Part shown: in pieces, positions 1-7,478 of the stretch
Numbering within the stretch: position 1 is the stretch's first letter
Layout of the letters: every line of letters begins with the position of its first letter
Source: Bifidobacteriaceae bacterium
GTDB taxonomy: Bacteria > Actinomycetota > Actinomycetes > Actinomycetales > WQXJ01
Direction: 5' to 3'
DNA: 9,741 bases
Assembly: GCA_031276585.1 (NCBI GenBank)
Contig: JAISMT010000202.1
Coordinates: 1-9,741 of the forward strand
Made by a program: the position numbers and the translations under genes
The notes under the pieces: model-generated
What the model was told of the DNA's origin: nothing
Databases searched by the model: none
What the model saw: only the letters and a program-made list of their open reading frames with translations

Positions 1-408
1 GCGACGGCCTGCATCGGACGCCACTTCTGAAACGTCCAACGTGGCAGGCGAAAGCAAGAACACCTGCTTGGTGATCCGTTCAAGTTTGCCCCTCATAGCG
101 AGCGCTAACCCAGCTGAGAAGTCCACCAAACGTTGAGCATCGGCGTCATTCACCTGAGATAGGTTCATGATCACCGGAACTGATTCGCGGTAGGTGGTAC
201 CGATAGCCTTGGCATCATCCCAATTGCGGGGGTGAGCCGTCACAATGCGTTGTGCGTGCTCAGCCACGGTCAGGTTAGCCCTTGCACGTGCCCCATGAAT
301 GGGCGTGACCTCAGCGATAGGCTCATCGGTCTCTTCATAGTAGTAATCCTCAGCGTCAGCGGGAAGAAGTCCAAGCTTCCTTCCGGTGTTCTGCATCCAA
401 CCGGCCAT
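1..408 (-). CDS. sepF: Cell division protein SepF, C-terminus cut by window edge
   Basis: SepF is the cytoplasmic membrane anchor of FtsZ in Actinobacteria and Firmicutes; it binds the FtsZ C-terminal peptide. The frame stays open for 136 codons from the ATG at 406-408 to the left edge, so only the last few residues seem to be missing. What I see fits the family: an amphipathic N-terminus starting MAGWMQNTGRKLGLLP, an acidic tyrosine-rich stretch (EDYYYEE, about residues 20-26), then the DUF552 core with VPVIMNLSQV, a following DAQRLVDFSAGLALAMRG helix and KQVFLLSP. The start is supported by an AGAAGGAG Shine-Dalgarno at 419-426, about 10 nt upstream. It lies on the same strand as ftsZ, separated by a small membrane-protein gene and a 172-nt gap. 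No convincing own promoter was seen in 427-580. Confidence 0.93.
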   Translation of the reverse strand, partial: MAGWMQNTGRKLGLLPADAEDYYYEETDEPIAEVTPIHGARARANLTVAEHAQRIVTAHPRNWDDAKAIGTTYRESVPVIMNLSQVNDADAQRLVDFSAGLALAMRGKLERITKQVFLLSPATLDVSEVASDAGRR

Positions 409-580
409 TTTGGTGATTCTCCTTCTAAATCGGGTGGGGAAGTAACCCAAGAGAAACCTACGTTGTTAAACCAGCAAGTATGGTGCAAATGCTTCGGCGT
501 GTCGGATACCAGACTCTAACGTTGACTTGGAGCTTAGAAATATGGGCCGATGCCGCGCAACGCTTTATGTACAGGGCGGT

Positions 581-805
581 TTACTTCTTCTTGTCTTGTT
601 CTAGCGCCATCAATGAGATCGCTAACGCCACGCTTAGAGAGAGATAAATGACGGTATCAGCGCCAGACCTTCGAGCAGATAGTGCCGTCACTACAGTCAT
701 CACCACGCACCCGGCGAGGCTAAACCAGGATAAAACGCGCACCACGGCCATTCCCGTAATTACTCGGCTGCGGCGGCCTTCCGGTTCTGATTGCCTAGCC
801 ACCAC
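581..805 (-). CDS. Small two-helix membrane protein of unknown function between ftsZ and sepF
   Basis: I do not recognise this 74-residue protein. It has a short charged N-terminus (RQSEPEGRRSR), a hydrophobic segment at about residues 22-43 (VRVLSWFSLAGCVVMTVVTAL), a short polar turn (SARRSGAD), a second hydrophobic segment at about 52-67 (VIYLSLSVALAISLMAL) and a basic tail ending KKK. That predicts a helical hairpin with both ends probably in the cytoplasm (positive-inside rule). The start is GTG at 803-805, with an AGGAAAGGGA purine stretch just upstream as ribosome binding site. It starts 51 nt after the ftsZ stop on the same strand, so co-transcription with ftsZ is likely. In many actinobacteria ylmE/ylmD-type genes occupy this place. 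It is not YggT, which normally follows sepF. A role in division is inferred from position only. Confidence 0.62.
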   Translation of the reverse strand: MVARQSEPEGRRSRVITGMAVVRVLSWFSLAGCVVMTVVTALSARRSGADTVIYLSLSVALAISLMALEQDKKK

Positions 806-829
806 TTCCCTTTCCTGCCGGTGGTTGTT

Positions 830-841
830 GGCAATATTGCC
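830..841. repeat. 12-bp perfect palindrome in the ftsZ-small ORF gap
   Basis: GGCAATATTGCC reads the same on both strands and lies between the ftsZ stop and the start of the small membrane protein. It has no loop and no following T-run, so it is not a convincing terminator. It may be a protein-binding site, a weak mRNA stem or chance. Confidence 0.3.
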
Positions 842-856
842 CGTTCACACCGTGGG

Positions 857-2290
857 TTAGTCCTCATTTAGCCAGGCAGGAACCGTGATGTCGTCTTTAG
901 ATTTTGGGGCCGGCGGCGGTGGAGGCAACTGGGAACGCCGGGTACTTTCAAATAACGGCTCGGTTGGATTCCGGGTGGTGGCAGGCTCAACGCTTTCTGG
1001 TTGGGACTCTTCTACCGAACCGGTGGCAAACAGTCCGCTCATAGGCGGCATGTTCCGCGGCACATGCGTGGACGGCCGGAAAACCGAGGGGGCAAATCCG
1101 GGCCGGGCCGCGGCGGGGTTAGCCCCCGGGACAACCGGTGACGCCGGAGCTTCTGCCACGGGGGCTGCCGGAGCTACAGGGGTCACTGACGGCGCGCCCG
1201 GGGAAACCGGGGCCACGGGGGGCGCCAGAACAGGAGCGCTACCAGGGGCGGCAGTTCCCGGTGCTACTGCCGCATCGGGCTGGGCCCCGGAGAGGTCTGG
1301 TGTCTTCTTACCAGCGGGTGGAGCCAAGGTGTAGGGGCCCGGTTCAGGCTGATCAAACCCAGCTGCAATCACCGTAACCCGCACTTCATCACCCAAAGCA
1401 TCATTCACAATGTGACCAAAGATAATGTTGGCTTCGGGGTGAACAGCTTCAGTGACCAGGGAAGAACCGCGGCCTACTTCTTCCAACCCAATATCGCTGG
1501 CGCTCTGAATGCATAACAACACACCGTGGGCGCCATCGACCGAGGCTTCCAACAACGGCGAAGAGATCGCCATCTCCGCGGCCCGCACCGCGCGGTCCTC
1601 GCCTCGCGCCACGCCAATACCCATCAGAGCGCTCCCCGCTCCCTTCATGACTGCTTCCACGTCCGCAAAGTCCACGTTGATCATTCCGGGGGTGGTAATC
1701 AGATCAGTAATACCCTGAACCCCGGAGAGGAGTACCTGGTCTGCGTTATGGAACGCATCCAACACTGATATTCCCGGATCAGAGATCTGCATCAAACGTT
1801 CATTGGGGATCACAATCAGCGTGTCCACTTCTTCGCGCAGCTTTTCAATTCCAGAGATGGCTTGGCTTTCACGGCGGCGGCCTTCAAAAGCGAAGGGACG
1901 GGTTACTACGCCTACGGTCAGCGCATCCAACTCCCGGGCGATGCGCGCCACCACCGGCGCTCCACCGGTGCCAGTACCGCCTCCCTCGCCGGCGGCCACA
2001 AAGACCATGTCAGCGCCTTCCAGCACTTCACGGATCTCGTCAGCGTGGTCTTCAGCTGCGCGTCGGCCCACTTCCGGATCAGCTCCGGCCCCCAACCCTC
2101 GGGTAATTTCACGTCCAATGTCCAGCTTGACGTCGGCATCGGACATTAAAAGAGCTTGGGCGTCAGTGTTGATGGCAATAAACTCAACGCCTTTCAACCC
2201 CACTTCCTTCATCCGGTTGACGGCGTTGACGCCACCGCCGCCAATGCCCACAACCTTGATGACTGCAAGGTAATTCTGGGGTGCCGCCAC
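857..2290 (-). CDS. ftsZ: Cell division GTPase FtsZ
   Basis: FtsZ is the tubulin-like GTPase that polymerises into the Z-ring at midcell. The 477-residue product has the nucleotide-binding Rossmann start ([14 protein letters not shown], residues 14-27), the tubulin signature GGGTGTG at 103-109, and the T7 loop [12 protein letters not shown] at 204-215 whose Asp residues complete GTP hydrolysis in the neighbouring subunit. The folded core ends near residue 317. A Pro/Ala-rich linker follows (about 318-465), then the C-terminal peptide [12 protein letters not shown] (466-477) that binds SepF. The length exceeds that of many family members because the linker is long. The start is GTG at 2288-2290, with GGAGGA about 4 nt upstream. 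The gene is divergent from nhaA, whereas ftsQ and murC usually precede ftsZ. Identification is secure. Confidence 0.99.
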   Translation of the reverse strand: MAAPQNYLAVIKVVGIGGGGVNAVNRMKEVGLKGVEFIAINTDAQALLMSDADVKLDIGREITRGLGAGADPEVGRRAAEDHADEIREVLEGADMVFVAAGEGGGTGTGGAPVVARIARELDALTVGVVTRPFAFEGRRRESQAISGIEKLREEVDTLIVIPNERLMQISDPGISVLDAFHNADQVLLSGVQGITDLITTPGMINVDFADVEAVMKGAGSALMGIGVARGEDRAVRAAEMAISSPLLEASVDGAHGVLLCIQSASDIGLEEVGRGSSLVTEAVHPEANIIFGHIVNDALGDEVRVTVIAAGFDQPEPGPYTLAPPAGKKTPDLSGAQPDAAVAPGTAAPGSAPVLAPPVAPVSPGAPSVTPVAPAAPVAEAPASPVVPGANPAAARPGFAPSVFRPSTHVPRNMPPMSGLFATGSVEESQPESVEPATTRNPTEPLFESTRRSQLPPPPPAPKSKDDITVPAWLNED

Positions 2291-2317
2291 GGGGTCCTCC
2301 GATGCTAATTAGGCCTA

Positions 2318-2330
2318 TTTATACCGGTAT
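2318..2330 (-). promoter_or_regulatory. Possible ftsZ -10 element overlapping a 10-bp palindrome
   Basis: On the minus strand TATAAA (2318-2323) lies 27 nt upstream of the ftsZ start codon, inside the 136-bp ftsZ-nhaA divergent gap. It overlaps the perfect palindrome ATACCGGTAT (2321-2330). No good -35 box is seen at 16-18 nt spacing, so the promoter call is weak. The palindrome could be an operator or chance. Confidence 0.3.
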
Positions 2331-2426
2331 GACGCTAGGCGCCGCAGCCCTTTGAGACAATTACCTGGCACCGCGTGTCGCAACAACCGCCAGTTACTTG
2401 TCTGGTTCCCGTGACAGAATCGGACG

Positions 2427-3734
2427 GTGACTCCATCCACTTCCCCGCGGCGCCGCACTGTGTTAGGGCGGCCCACTCCAGCGGCTATCCGCAACCTAGC
2501 GGATACGTTACGGCAAGAATCTTGGGGAGCTTGGCTGCTACTAGCGGGAGCGTTAGTGGCCTTGTTCTGGGCTAACTCACCATGGTCCGGTTCTTACCGC
2601 GCGCTCTCAACCACTCAACTAGGCCCCCACTGGGGGCATTTGGACCTCACGGTGGCGGCCTGGGCCCAAGACGGTTTGTTGACTGTTTTCTTCTTCACGG
2701 TAGGTCTGGAACTTAAGCGGGAAATGGCAGTGGGGCAACTACGCCGTTTTGCAACCGCGGTAGTTCCCGTAGTAGCCGCCATTGGTGGTATGGCAGCACC
2801 GGCCCTGATTTACCTACTGATCAACTCGCTGCACCCCGAAGGCGCTGCCCACGGCTGGGCGGTGCCGGTAGCTACCGACATAGCCTTTGCGGTAGCCGTA
2901 CTGACCGCTTTTGGACGGTCCCTACCTAGCGCTTTACGGGCTTTTCTGCTCACTTTGGCGGTGGCAGATGACCTGTTGGGCATTGTGGTGATTGCCGTGT
3001 TTTACTCTTCCGGAATCTCATTGTTGTATCTGGGGGGAGCCCTAGGGGCAGTAGCTCTCTACGCGGTGGTGGTGCGGTTACGCCGCCCCCCTGCGGTGTT
3101 ATTGCTGCTGCTGGCGGGGCTAGCTTGGTATTGCATGCACAGTTCGGGAGTGCACGCCACCATCTCCGGGGTGCTGCTAGGTTTCGCCACCCCAGCAGTC
3201 CGGCTGCCTCAGCAAGACTCCAGCCAACCGCTACCACGCACCGACTACTACGAACACCTCTGGCGCCCCATTTCCGCGGGTTTGGCAGTGCCGCTGTTTG
3301 CTTTGTTTGCTTCCGGTGTGGAGCTGAACCCGGCTGCGCTGCAAGCTGCCGCGGCAGACCCCACCGCCCAAGGCGTTGCGGCCGGATTGGTGCTCGGTAA
3401 ACCAATTGGGATCTTCTTGACCACCTTTGCTTTAGTGGCGTTAACCAAAGCCGCTTTGGATGCGGCTGTCCGCTGGGCGGACCTTTTGGCGGTGGCCTGC
3501 GTGGGCGGCATCGGCTTTACCGTGTCCCTGCTAATAGGCGAGCTGGCTTTCCCCCCCGATTCTCCCCACCAAGCGGCGGTCAAAGCGGGAGTACTGTTCG
3601 GTTCGCTTGGTTCCGCCCTTCTGGGGGCCGGGTTGTTGGCTTGGCGAGCAGCTTGGCACCGCCGGCACCGGTCTTTGGAGTTCAAAGAAGAAACCGCCGT
3701 AGATCAAGGTGATATCGACTTGACTTACCCCTGA
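2427..3734 (+). CDS. nhaA: Na+/H+ antiporter NhaA
   Basis: NhaA is an electrogenic inner-membrane antiporter that expels Na+ (or Li+) in exchange for two H+, giving salt and alkaline-pH tolerance. The 435-residue product has about 11-12 hydrophobic segments and the family landmarks: an ESWGAWLLLAGALVALFWANSPW-type first helix region, VATDIAFAVAVL with Asp151 (E. coli Asp133 equivalent), ADDLLGIVVIAVFYSS with Asp181-Asp182 (Asp163-Asp164 ion site) and GKPIGIF with Lys325 (Lys300). GGIGFTVSLLIGELAF and a late FGSLGSALLG motif are also present. The start is GTG at 2427, the first possible start after an in-frame TGA at 2412-2414. No good Shine-Dalgarno precedes it, so the message may be leaderless or short-leadered. 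GTG at codon 12 is an alternative start. Confidence 0.96.
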   Translation: MTPSTSPRRRTVLGRPTPAAIRNLADTLRQESWGAWLLLAGALVALFWANSPWSGSYRALSTTQLGPHWGHLDLTVAAWAQDGLLTVFFFTVGLELKREMAVGQLRRFATAVVPVVAAIGGMAAPALIYLLINSLHPEGAAHGWAVPVATDIAFAVAVLTAFGRSLPSALRAFLLTLAVADDLLGIVVIAVFYSSGISLLYLGGALGAVALYAVVVRLRRPPAVLLLLLAGLAWYCMHSSGVHATISGVLLGFATPAVRLPQQDSSQPLPRTDYYEHLWRPISAGLAVPLFALFASGVELNPAALQAAAADPTAQGVAAGLVLGKPIGIFLTTFALVALTKAALDAAVRWADLLAVACVGGIGFTVSLLIGELAFPPDSPHQAAVKAGVLFGSLGSALLGAGLLAWRAAWHRRHRSLEFKEETAVDQGDIDLTYP

Positions 3735-3794
3735 ACCGGCAGGCAGTGGCTACCAGCTAGCCGCCACATCCCACCGCCAGAGCTAAGCTGAAGC

Positions 3795-4007
3795 ATGACC
3801 ATTAACTTTGGTGATTTCTTCCGGCCTGGTGCAGAACATCTGCGGGAGGAAGAAGAACGGAAACGCCAAGATATTCACCAACGGGTGGTGGAAGGCCCTC
3901 CGTTCGATGCCGTGTTAGACCAAGGCAGCATCACGGTCCACTTGCCGGCGGTGGAGAAACCAAAAAACGTACCTACCAAGCAACCAGGTGACGCACCTGT
4001 CGGGTGA
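3795..4007 (+). CDS. Small soluble hypothetical protein (possibly DUF6191-like)
   Basis: This is a 70-residue product of unknown function. It has no membrane segment or signal peptide. The N-terminus FGDFFRPGAEHLREEEERKRQD is followed by a middle part FDAVLDQGSITVHLP and a Pro/Lys-rich tail. The pattern of an aromatic Pro-Gly-X-X-His start, a Glu/Arg-rich helix and a short strand-forming segment recalls small actinobacterial proteins grouped as DUF6191. That is a recollection of pattern, not a proven match. ATG at 3795 is preceded by only a weak purine stretch. The gene lies 60 nt after nhaA and 100 nt before the sugar kinase, on the same strand. It could be an independent gene or a member of a loose nhaA-kinase unit. 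Confidence 0.55.
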   Translation: MTINFGDFFRPGAEHLREEEERKRQDIHQRVVEGPPFDAVLDQGSITVHLPAVEKPKNVPTKQPGDAPVG

Positions 4008-4107
4008 CACCCCCTGCCGAATAACACCCCGCCTACCTGATAGCTGAGCTGCTGGTTCACCCATTAGTCCACCGGAGAACACGATTGTTTTCTCTAAACT
4101 AGGCGCC

Positions 4108-5064
4108 ATGCATCAGACCCTCACCTCTACCGAACGGGTTACCACCCCCGAACGTCAAGCGTTAGTAGTGGGCGAGGCTCTGATAGATCTAGTTCCGGTG
4201 GACGGCACCACCCGGGAGCTGCCCGGCGGTAGCCCTCTTAACGTAGCGGTGGCTTTGAGCCGGTTAGGGCGAGCCGTACAGCTAGCTACTTGGTTGGGCC
4301 CGGATGCTCGCGGGCAAGCCCTCCAGGAACATTTGGCGGCTTCCGGCGCGGTGCTAGTGGGTAAACCCGCCGCCCCCCGCACTTCCACCGCTCAAGTTTC
4401 CCTGGATGCTCACGGCCAAGCTAACTATCGGTTTGATTTGCTGTGGGATTTCCAGCCACCACCCCAGATAGACAATTTGGCCGTAGTCCATACCGGCTCG
4501 CTGGCTACCGTCATAGCGCCAGGGGCCGGTAAGGTGACGCAGTTTTTCCAGACGTTAGCCAGTTTGGCCGATGCCGCCCCAATTTTGACTTTTGACCCTA
4601 ACCTCCGGCCCGCTTTGGGAGGAACAGCACCTGAGACCCGAGCCCACGTGGAGGAACTAGTGGCGGTGGCTGATGTGGTGAAAGCTTCCCAAGAAGATTT
4701 AGAGTGCCTTTACCCGGGGCAAGATCCCGGTAAAGCCGCCCGCCAATGGGTGGACCAGGGACCAGCCCTGGTGGTACTAACTCAAGCTGAGCAGGGCGCT
4801 CTTGCCTTCACCCGCAGTATGCGGATTAACGTTCCGGTCCGTCCCGCCACCGTGGCAGACACAGTAGGGGCCGGAGATACCTTCATGGCGGGGCTAATTG
4901 ACGGCCTATGGCAAGAAGGTTTGATCCAAGTGGGCGGTAGCGCGGCACTCCAGGACTTGAACGAAGCCCAACTACTGCGAGCCTTAGACCGAGCCGCCCG
5001 GGCCGCCGCTGTTACCGTTTCAAGGCCCGGCGCTAACCCACCTTGGGCCCGTGAGCTAACCTGA
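4108..5064 (+). CDS. PfkB-family carbohydrate kinase (fructokinase-like)
   Basis: This is a ribokinase/PfkB-superfamily kinase that transfers the ATP gamma-phosphate to a sugar hydroxyl in the cytoplasm. The 318-residue product has the expected order: VVGEALIDLVP (residues 20-30), the sugar-binding glycine motif GGSPLNVAVALSRLG (40-54), a lid region with TSTAQVSLDAHGQANYRFD (92-110), FDPNLRP (163-169), KASQEDLECLYP (192-203) and the C-terminal signature DTVGAGDTF (251-259). In the signature Asp257 is the catalytic base and the glycines form the anion hole. The GEALIDLVP start is typical of fructokinase-like members, but substrate cannot be read from sequence. About 17 residues precede the conserved core, so a later start is possible. 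Its stop is 4 nt before the DUF3046 gene, pointing to translational coupling. Confidence 0.93.
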   Translation: MHQTLTSTERVTTPERQALVVGEALIDLVPVDGTTRELPGGSPLNVAVALSRLGRAVQLATWLGPDARGQALQEHLAASGAVLVGKPAAPRTSTAQVSLDAHGQANYRFDLLWDFQPPPQIDNLAVVHTGSLATVIAPGAGKVTQFFQTLASLADAAPILTFDPNLRPALGGTAPETRAHVEELVAVADVVKASQEDLECLYPGQDPGKAARQWVDQGPALVVLTQAEQGALAFTRSMRINVPVRPATVADTVGAGDTFMAGLIDGLWQEGLIQVGGSAALQDLNEAQLLRALDRAARAAAVTVSRPGANPPWARELT

Positions 5065-5068
5065 CCGG

Positions 5069-5299
5069 GTGCGGCACAGCGAATTTTGGGAATCAATGGA
5101 ACAGGCTTTTGGACCTGTTTACGCTAAATCGTTGGCGTCTGACCTGGTATTAAGCACTCTCGGTTCCCGTAGCGCAGTGGAAGCGCTAGACGCCGGTTTA
5201 CCACCCCGCCAAGTGTGGGAGGCTTTGTGCGATGCCATGGAACTTCCGGAAGCTTTACGTTGGCGGCACCGTGACCCCAAACCGCGCGCCCGGCACTGA
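5069..5299 (+). CDS. DUF3046 family protein
   Basis: This is a 76-residue cytoplasmic protein of the actinobacterial DUF3046 family, whose function is unknown. Matching features are the N-terminal RHSEFWESMEQAFGPVYAKSLASD, then LSTLGSRSAVEALDAGLPPRQVWEALCDAMELPEALRW, with the family-typical LG-R-A-EA...G..P..VW.ALC pattern and a final Trp. The start is GTG at 5069, 4 nt after the TGA of the sugar kinase. That spacing and the lack of a separate ribosome binding site suggest coupled translation. In mycobacteria and many relatives this gene sits by recA-recX. Here recX is not adjacent: the next stretch is the convergent frame-split gene. A short basic tail (RHRDPKPRARH) follows the domain. Confidence 0.9.
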   Translation: MRHSEFWESMEQAFGPVYAKSLASDLVLSTLGSRSAVEALDAGLPPRQVWEALCDAMELPEALRWRHRDPKPRARH

Positions 5300-5333
5300 A
5301 GTGTAGAAAGAACAAATCTAACGCCGGGCTAAT

Positions 5334-5779
5334 CTACTCCTCAGGTTGTAGCACAATCTTCTCAGCAATATTGGCTTCCATTACGAGAGGCTTCCGCACC
5401 GGTTGCGGCCTAGCAGTGGTACGTCTAAACGAGTTACCCCGCAAAGCCCGCCCTAGACGTAGTAGGTCAAAACCCTCATCGCTGCCAGTAAAAGGCACTC
5501 GAATAATGCCCTTTTACGATGGCGAAAAGAGCTGTAGGAACGTCATCTATCACCCCCGCTTCAAGCGAAAGTACCGCACCATTCGCGTCGACGATGACGC
5601 AAAACTTGTCTGCGACCGGCGCGATCATCGGAAAGTTACGAGCCACATTCAGTTTTTACAGCCGTACCCACCAGTTGGTGGCCGGTTGCAACCTGGCTTA
5701 AAGCAACCGTCCCTGGTTTAGACACGTAGAAGGCAACAAAATGTGCAGTAATAGGTTCAAGCGAATTAACGGTCTGCAT
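5334..5779 (-). pseudogene. Unrecognised 147-residue gene broken by two +1 homopolymer frameshifts
   Basis: Three overlapping minus-strand frames join into one continuous protein. From ATG 5777-5779 the first frame reads MQTVNSLEPITAHFVAF... and hits TAA at 5636-5638. Removing one base from the 5-T run at 5653-5657 continues it as VARNFPMIAPVADKFCVIVDANG...TALFAIVKG, which otherwise ends at TGA 5476-5478. Removing one base from the 3-C run at 5509-5511 continues it as IIRVPFTGSDEGFDLLRLGRALRG... to TAG at 5334-5336. The corrected length is 444 nt, exactly 148 codons. GGGAG (on the minus strand, 5788-5792) lies 8 nt from the ATG. No membrane segment or family is recognised. The gene is convergent with DUF3046 and downstream of the symporter. 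Both lesions are single-base homopolymer insertions, so sequencing error is a real alternative to a true pseudogene. Confidence 0.62.
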
Positions 5780-5971
5780 TATCTGGACTCCCTGCTGACT
5801 TGACTCCCTTTTCGACGTAGGGACCCGGGCACTAGGGGGTTAATTATTACGGACACACACTGCTTCTCTACACTGTTCGGATGGTTTTTTACCCGGTATT
5901 TACGGATGAAACAAACCATTTATGTTAGGAAACCGGTGAAAAATCTAAGTTTTCTGGACCGTTAACAGTGC

Positions 5972-7465
5972 TTAGCCCACGTTTCCCCGATAGCAGCGTA
6001 TTCCTAACCCAGGCCAGCTCCGGATGGCGGCTTCCTTTGCAGTCATCAGGCCGGTATGTCCGTCCAGTTCTTTCCAGGGATTCGGCATGGTCTGACCCTC
6101 TGGAAGTTTGTCCCGCTTGATCCAATCTTGGAACAACTTCATGAACACCTTGCGCAGCATAAAGAGAGCTATCACGTTGGGGATGATGAGCAAGCCCACT
6201 GCGGCATCCGCCATCAACCAAATCCACGGCACCTCCATGTTGACGGCAATCATCGGCGGCACAAAGAATAACCATCTGAGGTACACCTCGGCCTTTTCGC
6301 CGAAGAGATAGTCCAATGTGGCCCGGAAACGCAGGAAAGACCCCAGATAGCTGGTGAACATGATCAGGGATGTACCGAATGAGAGCACCGTGACCAGGGT
6401 GGGATGCCAGGACGTGTCCAGAGCAGCAAACGCAATGTTGATGCCTTCGTGCTCTTTGGTGGACCATAATCCCGAGGTGAGCACAGCCAATGCAGTCACC
6501 GTGCAGGTGATGAAGGCGACAACAAACACCTCTAAGGTGCCCCACATCCCCTGCCGAATCGGGTGGTCAACGCTAGCCGTAGCATGCACAGTGGCAGATG
6601 TTCCCATCCCCGCTTCATTCGCGAAGATACCGCGCGAGATGCCTTTGGACATGGCCAGGACGATGGTCGATCCAACAAACCCGCCAACTGCCGGATGCGG
6701 AGCGAAAGCGTAGACGACTATATCGTGGAGGGCCTGGGGAACCGCTGTGATGTGTGCGAGGGTCACCCAAAGCGCGCCCACGATGTAACACAGGGCTATC
6801 ACGGGTAGGACATAGGTGGCGAACATGCCCAGTGCTTTGACACCTCGGAAAACCAAGACCGCACCGACCACAATTATGAACAGACCAGTTGCCCATACGG
6901 GAATCTCAAAACGTTGGGAAAGAATCGAGGCCATGGTGTTGGTTTGAACAAAGCCGGCGTCGCAGACCACCAGTATGAACAAGGCAACCGCGTAGGTGAC
7001 GGCAAGCGGGCCCCACTTAGAGCCCAGCCCACGCCGGATATAGAACATGGGACCGCCGTAGTATTCGCCGTTGTCGCCGCGCCGCCGGTAATAAAGACCG
7101 AGGGTGACCTCCACCATCTTGGTCAACATGCCCAACGCGGCGGTAACCCACATCCAAAACACAGCCCCCGGACCACCGATGGCAATGGCAGTGGCGACGC
7201 CGGCGATGGAGCCTGCACCTAGGGTTCCCGAAAGTACCGTCATAGCTACGTGCAGAGATTTCAAAGACCCTTCACCGGAAGTATCTTTCTTGTTTTTTCC
7301 GAATAACGTGCCGACTGTATTCCGGAAAATGTAACCGATCTTGGCTACCTGGAATCCTTTCATCCGAATGGTGAAGTACAAACCGATGCCTGCCACGATT
7401 ATGAATAGGGGGACTCCCCATATCACCTCAATTACCGCTGATATAGCGTCAAGAGCGCCGTCCAT
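5972..7465 (-). CDS. AgcS-family sodium:alanine/glycine-type symporter
   Basis: This is an inner-membrane secondary transporter of the alanine/glycine:cation symporter family (LeuT-like fold), importing a small amino acid with Na+ or H+. The 497-residue product has about 11 hydrophobic segments. It has the family block GGPGAVFWMWVTAALGMLTKMVEV (97-120), YYGGPMFYI (135-143), AGFVQTNTMA (170-179) and the strongly diagnostic FANEAGMGTS (281-290). At 82-89 it reads LGAGSIAG, where many relatives have GTGNIAG. The start is ATG 7463-7465, chosen because AGGAGG at 7471-7476 lies 5 nt upstream. A longer open frame up to 7561 would overlap the upstream gene and lacks such a site. It begins 13 nt after the dpaL stop, so the two form an operon. 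The substrate is inferred to relate to diaminopropionate, but alanine or glycine is possible. Confidence 0.94.
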   Translation of the reverse strand: MDGALDAISAVIEVIWGVPLFIIVAGIGLYFTIRMKGFQVAKIGYIFRNTVGTLFGKNKKDTSGEGSLKSLHVAMTVLSGTLGAGSIAGVATAIAIGGPGAVFWMWVTAALGMLTKMVEVTLGLYYRRRGDNGEYYGGPMFYIRRGLGSKWGPLAVTYAVALFILVVCDAGFVQTNTMASILSQRFEIPVWATGLFIIVVGAVLVFRGVKALGMFATYVLPVIALCYIVGALWVTLAHITAVPQALHDIVVYAFAPHPAVGGFVGSTIVLAMSKGISRGIFANEAGMGTSATVHATASVDHPIRQGMWGTLEVFVVAFITCTVTALAVLTSGLWSTKEHEGINIAFAALDTSWHPTLVTVLSFGTSLIMFTSYLGSFLRFRATLDYLFGEKAEVYLRWLFFVPPMIAVNMEVPWIWLMADAAVGLLIIPNVIALFMLRKVFMKLFQDWIKRDKLPEGQTMPNPWKELDGHTGLMTAKEAAIRSWPGLGIRCYRGNVG

Positions 7466-7470
7466 GTGTT

Positions 7471-7476
7471 CCTCCT
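7471..7476 (-). promoter_or_regulatory. Strong Shine-Dalgarno AGGAGG that sets the symporter start
   Basis: A consensus AGGAGG lies 5 nt before the ATG at 7463-7465 and just after the dpaL stop codon (7479-7481). It decides the symporter start in favour of 7465 over the upstream in-frame starts. Confidence 0.85.
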
Positions 7477-7478
7477 CA

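Noticed and set aside
885..1334. Plus-strand 149-codon Gly/Ala/Thr-rich frame resembling a collagen-like protein
   Set aside because: It is the antisense image of the FtsZ Pro/Ala linker. FtsZ on the other strand is certain, and this frame has no supporting start signal.
1803..2273. Plus-strand 156-codon frame
   Set aside because: It lies wholly opposite the conserved FtsZ GTPase core and its Ser/Thr/Pro-rich translation is typical of an antisense shadow.
2950..3405. Minus-strand 151-codon frame
   Set aside because: It lies opposite the NhaA membrane helices, which carry all family motifs. Its translation has no recognisable domain.
3746..3767. Possible hairpin after nhaA (GTGGCTA with TAGCCGCCAC)
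   Set aside because: The stem has a two-base bulge and there is no T-run after it, so it is not a convincing terminator.
5371..5721. Plus-strand 116-codon frame
   Set aside because: The minus-strand frames in the same place join into one continuous protein with a ribosome binding site. The plus frame has none and shows no family pattern.
5786..5808. Direct repeat GACTCCC at 5786-5792 and 5802-5808
   Set aside because: It is only 7 bp, and one copy contains the Shine-Dalgarno of the frame-split gene. It is too short to call a repeat element.
5925..6545. Minus-strand 206-codon frame in the 3' half of the symporter
   Set aside because: It is an alternate frame of the same strand as the AgcS-type gene. 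Its Cys/His-rich translation is a shifted reading of the membrane segments.
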